The notes: generated by a model not told the origin, from the letters alone. A DNA stretch of 64,000 bases from Kineosporia corallincola (GCF_018499875.1 NZ_JAHBAY010000009.1:292001-356000); one strand, 5' to 3'; counted from the stretch's first letter, positions 47,626 through 56,438 are shown. A program made the numbers and translations.

Positions 47626-47979
47626 GTGGGACATCTGGCAGCCGGCCGCGACCGGCCGAACACCCGGCTGGACGCCGAGACGGCCGCCTACGTCGCCACC
47701 ACGCTCCAGGCCCTGGCCACCCCCAGCCGCCTGCTGATCCTGACCGAGCTGCGTCAGGGGCCGCGGGCCGTCAGCGAGCTGGCCGAGGCGGTGGGCATGG
47801 AGCAGTCCGCGGTGTCGCACCAGCTGCGTCTGCTGCGCAACCTCGACCTGGTGGTGGGCAACCGGTCCGGCCGCAGCATCGTGTACAACCTCTACGACAA
47901 CCACGTCGCCCAGCTGCTCGACGAGGCCGTCTACCACAGCGAGCACCGCCGTCTCGGGGTCACCGACCGTCAGGAATGA
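47626..47979 (+). CDS. nmtR: ArsR/SmtB-family Ni/Co-sensing repressor NmtR
   Basis: A winged-helix metal sensor of 117 residues (recognition helix SAVSHQLRLLRNL). The alpha-5 metal ligands are Asp91, His93, His104 and His107 (YDNHV ... YHSEH), the same residue numbers as in Mycobacterium tuberculosis NmtR as I remember it, and the N-terminal Gly2-His3 that also matters in NmtR is kept (MGHL). With Ni or Co bound it should release the operator and let ctpJ be made. The GTG at 47626 preserves the Gly-His start and lies 6 nt from a -10 box, so the mRNA is probably leaderless. Confidence 0.95.
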   Translation: MGHLAAGRDRPNTRLDAETAAYVATTLQALATPSRLLILTELRQGPRAVSELAEAVGMEQSAVSHQLRLLRNLDLVVGNRSGRSIVYNLYDNHVAQLLDEAVYHSEHRRLGVTDRQE

Positions 47980-48030
47980 CGCAGCGTGCCTCGTCTGGCA
48001 CGCACCGGTGCACCCGCGCGAGAATGCCGC

Positions 48031-48627
48031 ATGACGGATTCGAAGGTCATCGGCATCGTGCTGTTCGACGGCGTTGAGGAACTGGACGCGGTGGGCCCGT
48101 GGGAGGTGCTGGCCCAGTGGACCCGGAACCATCCGGAGGACGGCTACCGGGTGATCACGCTGGCGCCCACCGCCGATCCCGTGACCTGCGCCAAGCGGAT
48201 GCGGATCGTGCCCGATCAGACGTTCGCCGACGCCGGGCCGCTCGACGTGGTGCTGCACCCGGGCGGGCACGGCACCCGCCGGCTGATGCGCGACCGGGCA
48301 CACCTGGAGCGGGTGCGCGGGTGGGCCGCCCGCGCCGACCTGATGACGAGTGTGTGCACCGGTTCCCTGGTCTACGCGGCGGCCGGGCTGCTGCGCGGCC
48401 GGCCGGCCACCACCCACCGCAACAGTCTCGACCTGCTGGCCGAGACCGATCCGACGATCCTGGTGGACGAGAAGTCCCGGTTCGTCGACGACGTCACGGT
48501 GATCACCGGTGCCGGGGTGTCGGCGGGCATCGACATGGCGCTGCACCTGGTGTCGCGGCTGAGCTTCCCGGACCGGGCCGTGGGGGTGCGCCACAGCATC
48601 CAGTACGATCCGGAACCGCCCGTCTGA
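48031..48627 (+). CDS. DJ-1/PfpI family protein, isonitrile hydratase-like
   Basis: A glutamine-amidotransferase-like fold of 198 residues. The nucleophilic Cys is at the elbow in MTSVCTGSLVYAAAGLL (about residue 108), and IVLFDGVEELDAVGPWEVL supplies the active-site acidic residue. The pattern fits the isonitrile hydratase/AraC-sensor branch better than the chaperone DJ-1 branch. The ATG at 48031 was used. No strong ribosome site is seen; GAGAAT 5 nt upstream may be a -10 box. Confidence 0.83.
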   Translation: MTDSKVIGIVLFDGVEELDAVGPWEVLAQWTRNHPEDGYRVITLAPTADPVTCAKRMRIVPDQTFADAGPLDVVLHPGGHGTRRLMRDRAHLERVRGWAARADLMTSVCTGSLVYAAAGLLRGRPATTHRNSLDLLAETDPTILVDEKSRFVDDVTVITGAGVSAGIDMALHLVSRLSFPDRAVGVRHSIQYDPEPPV

Positions 48628-48657
48628 GGTCACGTCACTACCCGGGAGGGCGATTGC

Positions 48658-50055
48658 ATGATCAGCGTTTTCGACATCTTCAGCATCGGGCTGGGGCCGT
48701 CCAGCTCGCACACGGTCGGCCCGATGCGCGCGTCCGCGGAGTTCGCCGAGACCCTGGACAAGCTCGGCCTGACCGAGCAGGTGCACGGGGTGCGGATCGA
48801 CCTGTTCGGCTCGCTGGCCGCCACCGGTGAGGGGCACGGCACGCTGATCGCGGCGGCGGTCGGGCTGGAGAACGTGCGGCCCGAGGCCGTGGACCCGGAC
48901 GAGTACGCGGCGATCGCCGCGCGGGTGCGCGAGCGGCACGTGCTGCACCTGGCGGGACGGCACGAGATCGGCTTCCGCCTGGACGACGACGTCGTGCTGC
49001 GCCCGCTCACCGTGCTGCCCCGCCACCCGAACGCCCTGCGCCTGACCGCCTGCGACCACCTCGGTCTGGAACTGCACGCCCAGACCTACTTCTCGGTGGG
49101 CGGCGGGTTCATCGTGCGCCAGGACGCCGGTGAGCCGGCCGCCGCCGACGGCCCCCGCCGGCGCGGCGGCGAGGGGGCGGGGTTCGGCTCCGGCCAGGAC
49201 CTGCTGGAGCTCTGCGAGCGCGACGACCTGCCGATCAGCGAGGTGATGCTGCGCCAGGAGCTGGAGTTCCGGGACGAGGAGCAGGTGTGGCTGGGGCTGC
49301 GGCGGATCCACGAGGTGATGACCGACTGCGTGGAGCGCAGCGTGCGTCACGACGGTGTGCTGCCGGGTGGGCTGAAGGTGCGGCGCCGGGCGAAGAAGTG
49401 GTTCGACGAGCTCAGTCACGAGGACCCTGACCGGGCGCCGGGGATGGCGATCGAGTGGGTCAACCTGGTGGCGCTGGCGGTGAACGAGGAGAACGCGGCC
49501 GGTGGCCGGGTGGTGACGGCTCCGACGAACGGGGCGGCGGGCATCATCCCGGCGGTGCTGTACTACGCGATGACCTACATTCCGCGCATCGCCGGGGCCG
49601 GAGCGCGGGAGCGGGACCGGGCGGCGGCGCAGTTCCTGCTGACGGCGGCGGCGATCGGGGTGTTGTTCAAGGAGCGTGCGTCGATCTCCGGGGCCGAGGT
49701 CGGCTGCCAGGGCGAGGTGGGCTCGGCGTCGGCGATGGCGGCGGCGGGTCTGGCCGAGCTGCTGGGCGGCACACCGCTCCAGGTGGAGAACGCCGCGGAG
49801 ATCGCGATGGAGCACAACCTGGGCCTGACCTGCGACCCGATCGGTGGTCTGGTGCAGATCCCGTGCATCGAGCGGAACGCGATCGCGGCGGTCAAGGCGA
49901 TCAACGCCTCCCGGATGGCGATGCGGGGCGACGGGGTGCACCACGTCAGCCTGGATCAGGTGATCGAGACGATGCGGCAGACCGGCGCGGACATGAGCGA
50001 CAAGTACAAAGAGACGGCGATGGGCGGCCTGGCCGTCAACGTCCCGCTGTGCTGA
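48658..50055 (+). CDS. sdaA: L-serine ammonia-lyase, iron-sulfur dependent, single chain
   Basis: A 465-residue L-serine dehydratase that deaminates serine to pyruvate. The beta-type N-terminal part starts [19 protein letters not shown], and the alpha-type part carries the 4Fe-4S ligands in [31 protein letters not shown]. The protein ends in ...AVNVPLC; in this family the C-terminal Cys reaches into the cluster. AGGG lies upstream of the ATG. Its 3' end overlaps the convergent PhyH gene by 20 nt. Confidence 0.96.
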   Translation: MISVFDIFSIGLGPSSSHTVGPMRASAEFAETLDKLGLTEQVHGVRIDLFGSLAATGEGHGTLIAAAVGLENVRPEAVDPDEYAAIAARVRERHVLHLAGRHEIGFRLDDDVVLRPLTVLPRHPNALRLTACDHLGLELHAQTYFSVGGGFIVRQDAGEPAAADGPRRRGGEGAGFGSGQDLLELCERDDLPISEVMLRQELEFRDEEQVWLGLRRIHEVMTDCVERSVRHDGVLPGGLKVRRRAKKWFDELSHEDPDRAPGMAIEWVNLVALAVNEENAAGGRVVTAPTNGAAGIIPAVLYYAMTYIPRIAGAGARERDRAAAQFLLTAAAIGVLFKERASISGAEVGCQGEVGSASAMAAAGLAELLGGTPLQVENAAEIAMEHNLGLTCDPIGGLVQIPCIERNAIAAVKAINASRMAMRGDGVHHVSLDQVIETMRQTGADMSDKYKETAMGGLAVNVPLC

Positions 50056-50803
50056 GGCCCTGCCGGATGAGACGGTCCACCGGGTAGGGGTTCTCGTCGT
50101 CGGGCGAGGGTTCCATCGCGCGGTCCAGGCCGGGCTGTGCCATGAACCGCGGGGTCCTGCCGTGGTGCGGCTGTGCGGCGTGCACCAGGAACGGGTGGCA
50201 GACGAACACGTCGCCGGGTGAGCCGGTGGCCAGTGTGACCGGGCGGTGGGCGCTGGCCCGGTTCACCTCGTCGGCGAAGGTGAAGATCGACTCCCCGGCC
50301 TCGCCGTAGGGCAGCAGCACCGGCGGCACGTCGAGGTGCGAGCCGACCCGGATGCGGGTGGGGGCGTCACCGGTGCCGACCTCGCTGAACAGGAAGAGCA
50401 GCAGCAGGGCCCGCGAGCGGGAGCGGTAGTTGGTGAGGTATCGCGAGCCGTCGGGGGAGGGGTAGCTGGCCTCGATGTGCCAGCCCGCGTCGTCCGGCTC
50501 GACCGGGTGCGGGAACCGCAGCGGGAACGAGCCGATCGCGGTGCGCCGCACCCAGCGGCCGGGACCGGCCAGGGCGTCGAAGGCGTCGACGAGGGCGGGG
50601 GCGTTGGCAGCCGCCTCGAACGCCGGCCCACCCATCCCGTCGACCCAGTGAACGGGCTCGGTCCAGCCGGAGGGGTCGTCCGGCGACAGGCCGATGCGCT
50701 GCCACAGCAGGCCGGCGCACTCCGCGGCAACCTGTGCGGGCACGGCACTCTCGAGTTTCAGGTAGCCGTCCCGGCTGAACCGCTCGATCAGTGCGTCGTC
50801 CAC
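50036..50803 (-). CDS. Phytanoyl-CoA dioxygenase (PhyH) family protein
   Basis: A non-haem Fe(II)/2-oxoglutarate oxygenase-like protein of 255 residues. The first iron ligands are in [10 protein letters not shown] (HxE rather than HxD, about residue 121), the distal His in [13 protein letters not shown] and the 2-oxoglutarate Arg in RTPRFMAQP. Substrate is unknown. The GTG at 50803 starts at the first conserved segment ([17 protein letters not shown]); further upstream the frame runs into the 11-nt repeat arrays, which cannot be coding. Confidence 0.83.
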   Translation of the reverse strand: MDDALIERFSRDGYLKLESAVPAQVAAECAGLLWQRIGLSPDDPSGWTEPVHWVDGMGGPAFEAAANAPALVDAFDALAGPGRWVRRTAIGSFPLRFPHPVEPDDAGWHIEASYPSPDGSRYLTNYRSRSRALLLLFLFSEVGTGDAPTRIRVGSHLDVPPVLLPYGEAGESIFTFADEVNRASAHRPVTLATGSPGDVFVCHPFLVHAAQPHHGRTPRFMAQPGLDRAMEPSPDDENPYPVDRLIRQGLSTAGR

Positions 50804-50863
50804 GGCGAGCAGGGTGCCGCACGCTCGCGGGCCGGGTCCACCGAATTTCCACGCGGCGCCGCC

Positions 50864-50940
50864 ACGGTGCCACCACGGTGCCACCACGGTGCCACCACGG
50901 TGCCACCACGGCGCCACCACGGCGCCACCACGGCGCCACC
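50864..50940. repeat. Seven tandem copies of an 11-bp unit
   Basis: Four copies of ACGGTGCCACC followed by three of ACGGCGCCACC, uninterrupted, in the non-coding spacer upstream of the PhyH gene. An 11-bp period is close to one DNA turn and cannot keep a reading frame. Confidence 0.95.
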
Positions 50941-50942
50941 CC

Positions 50943-51008
50943 GGCCCTGGCTCGGCCCTGGCTCGGCCCTGGCTCGGCCCCGCCACGGCTCCACCCCGGC
51001 CCTGGCTC
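50943..51008. repeat. Second 11-bp tandem repeat array
   Basis: Three copies of GGCCCTGGCTC (50943-50975), a 22-nt interruption that resembles the first array, and a fourth copy at 50998-51008. Same period as the adjacent array but a different sequence. Confidence 0.9.
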
Positions 51009-51038
51009 GGCCCGACGCGAGCTGGAGGGGCCGCTCGG

Positions 51039-52337
51039 TCACCAGCTCGGGGTGTCGGACCCGTAGCGGTGCGGCGGGTGCGGGTAGGCCAGCGGGATGT
51101 CGTCGAGATCGAAAGGACTGGGCACATAACGCAGTTCACCGTAATAGCTGTCGGTGGTGAGCAGTTGCGGGTCACCGGGCGGCTGCACCGGCAGGTCCGG
51201 GGCGTGGCCGCGGAAGAGCAGGTCGGCGGCCCGCACCAGCGACAGCTGCGCGGTGCCGGTGACGCCGTCGCGCAGCCGGGCGGCGACCAGGCCCACGGTG
51301 GCGGCGGCGATGCCGTAGCCGGTGGCGTGGTCGAGGGCCTGCACCGGCAGGGCGCCGGGCCGGCCGCCGGGCAGCCGGTACACGTCGGCGATGCCGCAGG
51401 CGGCCTGCACGATGCTGTCGAAGCCGCGCCGCGACGCCCAGGGGCCGCGGGTGCCCCAGGCGTCCAGGTTCACCACGATCAGCGCGGGGTGGCGCTCGCG
51501 CAGGGCGGCCGGGGACAGGCCGTGCCGGTCCAGTGCGCCGTTGCGGTAGCCGTTGATCACCACGTCGGCGCGATCCAGCAGGCCGGGCAGCTGCCCGGAG
51601 CCGAGATCCGTCAGGGCCGAACGTTTTCCGAAGCCGCTGTCGAGGTGCGCGTCGAGCAGCTCGGGCATCGCCGGCGGGTCGAGGCGCAGCACGTCGGCGC
51701 CGAGCGCGGCCAGGGTGCGGGTGGCCACCGGCCCGGCGATCACCCGGGTCAGGTCGAGCACCCGCAGCCCGGTCAGGGGGAGTTTCGCGCCGGGCCGCCA
51801 GGGCACGGCGGGGGAGGGGGCGGTGTCGAAGGTGATCCACTCGCGCGGTGGTGGGCCGGCGGCCATCGGGGAGTCCAGCCATTCCCGGCGGGTGCGCACG
51901 GCGGCGGCGATCCCGCCGGCCTGCCCGATCACCTGCTCGGCCTCGGCGGCGGTGAGGTGCCGCAGGGCATCCGTCAGCTGGTCCACGCCGGCGGTGGCCG
52001 GCACCTCCAGCGCCGAGCGCAGCCGGGCCTCGTGGTGCGGGTAGTTGGCGTGGGTGCGCACCCAGCCGTCGGAGGTGGCGAAAAACCCGGACAGCGGGGC
52101 GAATCCGAGGGGGCGCCGGCCGTCGATCGAGAGGTGGCGGAGGGAGTCGAAGGCCGCGGCGATGCGCGGCGAGGAGGTGCGCAGGGCCCCGGGCCGCCCG
52201 AGCAGGGCGTCGACGGCGGCCGTGACCAGGCCCACCGAGACCAGGGCCAGGGCCTCGACGTCGAGGGGCCCGCCCCACCAGCGCCGCGGGCCGGCCGGGG
52301 GTGGGTCACCGGGGCGTGCGGGCGGCAGGATCGGCAC
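51039..52337 (-). CDS. CoA-transferase family III (CaiB/BaiF) protein
   Basis: A 432-residue class III CoA-transferase. The family strand LTGLRVLDLTRVIAGPVATRTLA with the following DVLRLDPP begins near residue 185, preceded by a long N-terminal region, so the domain order looks permuted or partly duplicated compared with single-domain CaiB. Catalytic-region Asp is in VNLDAWG and QALDHATGYG follows. The acyl substrate is unknown. The GTG at 52337 is 6 nt from TAGGGT on its strand. A LysR regulator is divergent. Confidence 0.85.
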   Translation of the reverse strand: MPILPPARPGDPPPAGPRRWWGGPLDVEALALVSVGLVTAAVDALLGRPGALRTSSPRIAAAFDSLRHLSIDGRRPLGFAPLSGFFATSDGWVRTHANYPHHEARLRSALEVPATAGVDQLTDALRHLTAAEAEQVIGQAGGIAAAVRTRREWLDSPMAAGPPPREWITFDTAPSPAVPWRPGAKLPLTGLRVLDLTRVIAGPVATRTLAALGADVLRLDPPAMPELLDAHLDSGFGKRSALTDLGSGQLPGLLDRADVVINGYRNGALDRHGLSPAALRERHPALIVVNLDAWGTRGPWASRRGFDSIVQAACGIADVYRLPGGRPGALPVQALDHATGYGIAAATVGLVAARLRDGVTGTAQLSLVRAADLLFRGHAPDLPVQPPGDPQLLTTDSYYGELRYVPSPFDLDDIPLAYPHPPHRYGSDTPSW

Positions 52338-52343
52338 GCCCTC

Positions 52344-52349
52344 ACCCTA
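52344..52349 (-). promoter_or_regulatory. -10 box of a leaderless promoter (CoA-transferase)
   Basis: TAGGGT on the minus strand, 6 nt before the GTG at 52337. Confidence 0.45.
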
Positions 52350-52418
52350 GAGCGTGTTGCGGAACCCGGTGCCACCCGCGGGGATCTCCTGGCGGCGGCC
52401 GATCCCGGCGCACGCACC

Positions 52419-52424
52419 TAGGCT
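52419..52424 (+). promoter_or_regulatory. -10 box of a leaderless promoter (lysR)
   Basis: TAGGCT, 6 nt before the GTG at 52431, without a ribosome site. Confidence 0.5.
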
Positions 52425-52430
52425 GGGCGG

Positions 52431-53333
52431 GTGTTCTCGTTCGAGCAGTTGCGCGGGTTCGTCGCGGTGGCCGAGGAACTGCACTTCGGCCGGGCGGCCG
52501 CCCGGCTGTCGATGACCCAGCCGCCGTTGTCGCGTCTGGTGCAGAAGCTGGAGCGCGAGGTGGGGGTGCGGTTGTTCGACCGGGACAGTCGCGGGGTGCG
52601 GCTGACCCCGGCCGGTACCGCCTTCTACGGTGAGGCGCGGCGGCTGCTGGCGCTGGCCGAGAGCGCGCCGGAGCTGGCCCGGCGGATCTCGGCGGGGTCG
52701 GCGGGCACGCTGCGGGTGGGGTTCACGGCGGGTGCGGGCTACGGGGTGCTGCCGCGGTTGCTGAACCATCTGTCGGAGCGGCTGCCCGACCTGGAGCTGG
52801 AGCTGTTCGAGATGGTCACCCGCGACCAGGTGGAGGCCGTGCAGTCGCACGAGATCGACCTGGGGCTGGCCAGGCCGCCTTTCGACGCGGCCGTGTTCGG
52901 GCACCGGCTGCTGATGCGCGAGGCCCTGGTGGTGGCGGTGCCGCGGGATCATCGGCTGACCGCGCTGGAGCGCCCGGTGCGGCCGGACGACCTGGCGACC
53001 GAGCCGCTGATCATGCACTCCGACGCCAAGGCCCGGTACTTCTACGACCTGGTGGTCGGCCTGGTGCCGGTGCGGCACGACCACGTGGTGCACTCGGTCA
53101 GCCAGATCCTCACCATGGTCTGGCTGGTGCAGGGCGGGCGCGGGGTGGCGCTGGTGCCGCGCAGCACCCAGCTCGTGCACGTGGACGGGGTGGCGTTCCT
53201 GCCGTTCGCCACGCCCACGCCGGAACCGGTCGAGCTGCACCTGCTGTGGGCGAACGACAGCCAGAACCCGGCCCTGCCGGTGGTTCTGGAGGCCCTGGGT
53301 GATCTGGAGGGGCAGACGAAAGGACGGCGCTGA
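52431..53333 (+). CDS. LysR-family transcriptional regulator
   Basis: A 300-residue LysR protein: winged helix at 1-60 (FEQLRGFVAVAEELHFGRAA, then MTQPPLSRLVQKLE), linker helix, and a co-inducer-binding domain at about 90-295 (LRVGFTAGAGYGVLP; EIDLGLARPP; VVAVPRDHRL). It is divergent from the CoA-transferase gene, its probable target, with a 93-nt spacer. It appears to be leaderless. Confidence 0.93.
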   Translation: MFSFEQLRGFVAVAEELHFGRAAARLSMTQPPLSRLVQKLEREVGVRLFDRDSRGVRLTPAGTAFYGEARRLLALAESAPELARRISAGSAGTLRVGFTAGAGYGVLPRLLNHLSERLPDLELELFEMVTRDQVEAVQSHEIDLGLARPPFDAAVFGHRLLMREALVVAVPRDHRLTALERPVRPDDLATEPLIMHSDAKARYFYDLVVGLVPVRHDHVVHSVSQILTMVWLVQGGRGVALVPRSTQLVHVDGVAFLPFATPTPEPVELHLLWANDSQNPALPVVLEALGDLEGQTKGRR

Positions 53334-53357
53334 GCCCGTGCGGGCCCCGCGCCGTCC
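53322..53357. terminator. Bidirectional terminator, copy 1 of a GGACGGCG-type hairpin
   Basis: GGACGGCGC pairs with GCGCCGTCC, with a second inner stem (GCCCG/CGGGC). It covers the end of lysR and separates it from the convergent SDR gene. A related hairpin is at 54966-55002. Confidence 0.7.
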
Positions 53358-53379
53358 ATGATTTCTGGGTTGTTCTAGC

Positions 53380-54207
53380 TCAGAGCGCGCCGCCGGCGTC
53401 GACCACCATGGTCGTGCCGGTGACGTAGCGGCCCTCGTCGGAGGTCAGGTACAGCACCGCGTTGGTGATGTCGATGGCCTCGGTGACGGGCACCGGCAGG
53501 GCGTTGAGCGTGTTGGCGGCGACGATGAAGTCGTCGTAGGTGGGGTTCTCGATGTCCGGGCGGAACAGCCGGAACGTGGCGTCGTTGATGATCATCGGCG
53601 TCTGCACCGTGGTCGGGTGGATCGTGTTGACGCGGATGTTGTGCGGCGCCCACTCCTTGGCGGCCGTCTTCATCAGTGACACCAGGCCGGCCTTGGCGGC
53701 CGAGTAGTGGCCGTTGTTGCCGTTGGCCACCATCGCGGCGAGCGAGCTGGTGATCACGACGGAGCCGCCACGGCCGCCGTCGATGATGTGGGGGACGGTG
53801 GCCTTGAGGGTCTTCCAGGCCCCGGACAGGTTGATGTCGATCATCTCCTGCCAGGTGTTCTCGTCCAGGTCCAGGAGCGGGCCCATGCTGGAGATACCGG
53901 CGTTGGCCAGCACGATGTCCAGCCGGCCGAACTCGGCGACGCCTTCCTTGGCGACGGCGGTCAGTGCGGCCAGGTCGCGGATGTCGGCCGTACGGGCGAT
54001 GATCCGGCGGTCGAGGGCCTCGACGGCCTTGACCGTCTCGGCCAGGTCCTCGGCCGTGGAGGTCGGGTAGGGAGCGGTGGTGACCTGGTCGGCGATGTCG
54101 ACGGCGATGATGTCGGCGCCTTCTTCGGCCAGCTTGATCGCGTGGCTACGGCCCTGTCCGCGGGCGGCACCCGTGATGAATGCGACCTTGCCCTCAAAGC
54201 GGCCCAT
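53380..54207 (-). CDS. Mycofactocin-coupled SDR family oxidoreductase
   Basis: An SDR of 275 residues: FITGAARGQGRSHAIKLAEEG (NAD motif, in parts GAARGQGRSHA), VDIADQ, NAGIS, Ser in VVITSS, and YSAAKAGLV. Between strands 2 and 3 it has the insertion YPTSTAEDLAETVKAVEALD that marks the mycofactocin-coupled subgroup, whose NAD(H) is held tightly and recycled by the peptide cofactor mycofactocin. The substrate is probably an alcohol. AAGGAG lies just before the ATG at 54207. It faces an MftR-like TetR gene. The cofactor biosynthesis genes are not in this window. Confidence 0.88.
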   Translation of the reverse strand: MGRFEGKVAFITGAARGQGRSHAIKLAEEGADIIAVDIADQVTTAPYPTSTAEDLAETVKAVEALDRRIIARTADIRDLAALTAVAKEGVAEFGRLDIVLANAGISSMGPLLDLDENTWQEMIDINLSGAWKTLKATVPHIIDGGRGGSVVITSSLAAMVANGNNGHYSAAKAGLVSLMKTAAKEWAPHNIRVNTIHPTTVQTPMIINDATFRLFRPDIENPTYDDFIVAANTLNALPVPVTEAIDITNAVLYLTSDEGRYVTGTTMVVDAGGAL

Positions 54208-54362
54208 GACGCTCCTTCGTCTCCTGAGTTGCGGGGTCGAACCCCAGTTATGGCACGGCGTGACGCAACTTAGGGCAGGTGCTTTGCCCCTGTCCAGCCT
54301 CACATGCACCGAATAATGTCACGGTTTGTCATGAGGGTTGCCCGGGCGCCACGATGACCGCC

Positions 54363-54965
54363 ATGACAAGACCTCTCGGTGGTCGGCCGGCCACGACGAG
54401 TGCCCACGAACTGGCGCAGACCGCCCAGCGGCTGTTCCTGGAACGGGGTTTCGAGGCCGTCACGGTCGAGGACATCGCCGCCGCGGCGGGCGTCAGCCGG
54501 CGCACCTTCTTCCGCTACTTCTCCTCCAAGGCCGACGTGCTCTGGGTGGAGACCCGTGCGGAGGACGAGGCCTTCCTCGCGCTGCTCGACCAGGCCGACC
54601 CGGCGCGCCCCTACGACGAGGTGCTGACCGAGGCCGCGCTCGAAGTCATGCGCATCACCACCCCGCAGAAACGCGAGTGGGCGCTCAACCGCGCCCGCCT
54701 GGTGTTCAGTGTGCCCGCCGTGCAGGCCCAGCTGTGGAGCGCGTTCAGCGGATGGCGCGGCGCCGCACGCACTTTCGCCGCCCGGCAGACCCGCACCGAG
54801 GAGAATGGGTTCTTCGCGCTCGCCGTCGGTCAGGCCCTGGTCGCGGCGATGCTCACCGGCAGCGAGTTCTGGGTGGACAACCCCGGCACCGAGCTGGAGG
54901 ACCACCTGGCCCAGGCGCTCTCCCTGTTCCTGCCGCCCGACCCGCGTTTCGTGGTGCAGAACTGA
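54363..54965 (+). CDS. TetR-family regulator, MftR-like (mycofactocin system)
   Basis: About 200 residues. N-terminal HTH with FEAVTVEDIAAAAGVSRRTFFRYFSSKADVLW; the RRTFFRYF helix is typical of the mycofactocin-system regulator MftR as I recall it. The C-terminal helical domain has no recognisable ligand motif. Position divergent from a mycofactocin-type SDR supports the call. ATG 54363 is 7 nt from CACGAT; an in-frame ATG at 54354 is an alternative. Confidence 0.85.
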   Translation: MTRPLGGRPATTSAHELAQTAQRLFLERGFEAVTVEDIAAAAGVSRRTFFRYFSSKADVLWVETRAEDEAFLALLDQADPARPYDEVLTEAALEVMRITTPQKREWALNRARLVFSVPAVQAQLWSAFSGWRGAARTFAARQTRTEENGFFALAVGQALVAAMLTGSEFWVDNPGTELEDHLAQALSLFLPPDPRFVVQN

Positions 54966-55002
54966 GGACGGCGAGGAGCCCGTCACGAGCTCCCCGCCGT
55001 CC
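54966..55002. terminator. Bidirectional terminator, copy 2 of a GGACGGCG-type hairpin
   Basis: GGACGGCG-a-GGAGC pairs with GCTCC-c-CGCCGTCC across a 9-nt loop, starting right after the TetR stop and before the end of the convergent aldehyde dehydrogenase gene. Confidence 0.7.
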
Positions 55003-55022
55003 GTCATGGTCTGGCTCCTCGA

Positions 55023-56387
55023 TCAGCCGGCCACGTAGTACAGCCGCTTGTTGCAGAACTCGTCGAAGCCCAGTGGCCCCAGCTCCCGGCCGAAGCCCGA
55101 GCTCTTCGTGCCACCGAACGGCAGGTCCGCGGCCTCACCGGCGGGCGTGTTCACGTTCGTCATGCCCACGTCCAGACGCCGGGCGATCCGCTTGGCCTTC
55201 TCCACGTCGGCGCTGAACACCGAGCCGCCCAGCCCGAACCGGGTGGCGTTGGCCAGCTCGACGGCCTCCTCCTCGCTGCTCACCTTGTAGACCACCGCGA
55301 CCGGCCCGAACAGCTCCTCGTGGAAGGCCCGCATCTGTGGGGTCACGCCGGTCAGCACGGCCGGGGAGTACTTCGCCGCCGGGCCCTCGCCCAGCACACC
55401 GCCGGCGTGCAGCGTCGCGCCCTTCGACACGGCCTCCTGCACCTGCTCGTCGATCGACTCGGCGGCCCGCCGCGACGACATCGGGGCGTGCCCGGAAGCG
55501 TCCACCGCCCGCGCCTTCTCGGTCAGCTCGGCCACGAACTCGTCGTAGACCGTGTCCATCACGATCATCCGCTTGTTCGAGTTGCAGACCTGGCCGTTGT
55601 TGTACACCCGGAAGTCCCAGGCGGTCTGCGCCAGCTTCGGCACGTCCGCCGAGTCCAGCACCACCATCGGGTCCGAGCCGCCCAGCTCCAGCACGCACTT
55701 CTTCAGGTGCTTGCCGGCCAGCTGCGCCACCACGGCACCGGCCCGCTCCGAGCCGGTCAGCGACACGCCCTGCACGCGCTGGTCGGCGATGATCGTCTCG
55801 ATCTGCTCGTGCGTGGCGAACACGTTGACGTAGGCACCCTCCGGCACCCCGGCGTCCCGCATGATCTGCTGCACGGCCAGGGCCACCTGCGGCACGCTCT
55901 CGGCGTGCTTGAGGATCACCGTGTTGCCCAGCACCAGGTTCGGCGCCGCGAACCGGGCGATCTGGTAGGTCGGGAAGTTCCACGGCATGATGCCCAGCAC
56001 CGGCCCGACCGGGCGGCGCTCCACGACCGCCGTGCCGCCGTCGGCCGCCGGGATGCTCTGGTCGGCCGCCAGCCGCGGGCCCTCGGTGGCGTAGTAGCCG
56101 AAGATCGCCTGGCTGAACTCCGACTCCTCCTTGCCCTCGTCGAAGGCCTTGCCCATCTCCTGCTGCGACAGCCGCGCCAGCTCCTCGGCACGCTCACCGA
56201 ATAGGTCCGACACCTTCTGCACGATCGCGGCGCGCTCGGCGATCGGCACCTCGCGCCACGCCGTGTAGGCGGTGTCGGCGGCACCGATCGCGGCCTCGAT
56301 CTCGGCGTCCGTCGCGAACGGGAAGGTCTTCAGCACCTCGCCGGTGGCGGGGTCGGTGACCTGGTAGGACGGCTGGCTGGGGCTCAT
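55023..56387 (-). CDS. NAD(P)-dependent aldehyde dehydrogenase, succinate/glutarate-semialdehyde type
   Basis: A 454-residue aldehyde dehydrogenase. PVGPVLGIMPWNFPTYQ (cofactor and catalytic Asn) near residue 125, VSLTGSERAG, the general-base Glu in VLELGGSDPMVV and the catalytic Cys in NNGQVCNSNKRMIV are present, and the end PFGGTKSSGFGRELG matches GabD-like enzymes. The cysteine region NSNKR instead of the usual NAGQRC-type suggests the YneI/Sad branch. The ATG at 56387 has GGAG 6 nt upstream. It is divergent from glutaryl-CoA dehydrogenase, so glutarate semialdehyde from lysine is a reasonable substrate. Confidence 0.9.
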   Translation of the reverse strand: MSPSQPSYQVTDPATGEVLKTFPFATDAEIEAAIGAADTAYTAWREVPIAERAAIVQKVSDLFGERAEELARLSQQEMGKAFDEGKEESEFSQAIFGYYATEGPRLAADQSIPAADGGTAVVERRPVGPVLGIMPWNFPTYQIARFAAPNLVLGNTVILKHAESVPQVALAVQQIMRDAGVPEGAYVNVFATHEQIETIIADQRVQGVSLTGSERAGAVVAQLAGKHLKKCVLELGGSDPMVVLDSADVPKLAQTAWDFRVYNNGQVCNSNKRMIVMDTVYDEFVAELTEKARAVDASGHAPMSSRRAAESIDEQVQEAVSKGATLHAGGVLGEGPAAKYSPAVLTGVTPQMRAFHEELFGPVAVVYKVSSEEEAVELANATRFGLGGSVFSADVEKAKRIARRLDVGMTNVNTPAGEAADLPFGGTKSSGFGRELGPLGFDEFCNKRLYYVAG

Positions 56388-56426
56388 GCGGGTCTCCATC
56401 TGCTGGGGTCGAGGTGGCAGCGAGCT

Positions 56427-56432
56427 TAACCT
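56427..56432 (+). promoter_or_regulatory. -10 box of a leaderless promoter (gcdH)
   Basis: TAACCT, 6 nt before the ATG at 56439, in the 51-nt spacer shared with the divergent aldehyde dehydrogenase. Confidence 0.5.
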
Positions 56433-56438
56433 TGGCCC

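Noticed and set aside
50864..51008. CRISPR-like repeat arrays
   Set aside because: The units are 11 bp with no spacers and there are no cas genes.
54233..54245. GGGGT-CGA-ACCCC inverted repeat in the SDR/TetR spacer as the MftR-like operator
   Set aside because: The arms are only 5 bp of G/C, easily met by chance here; no confident operator was found in that spacer.
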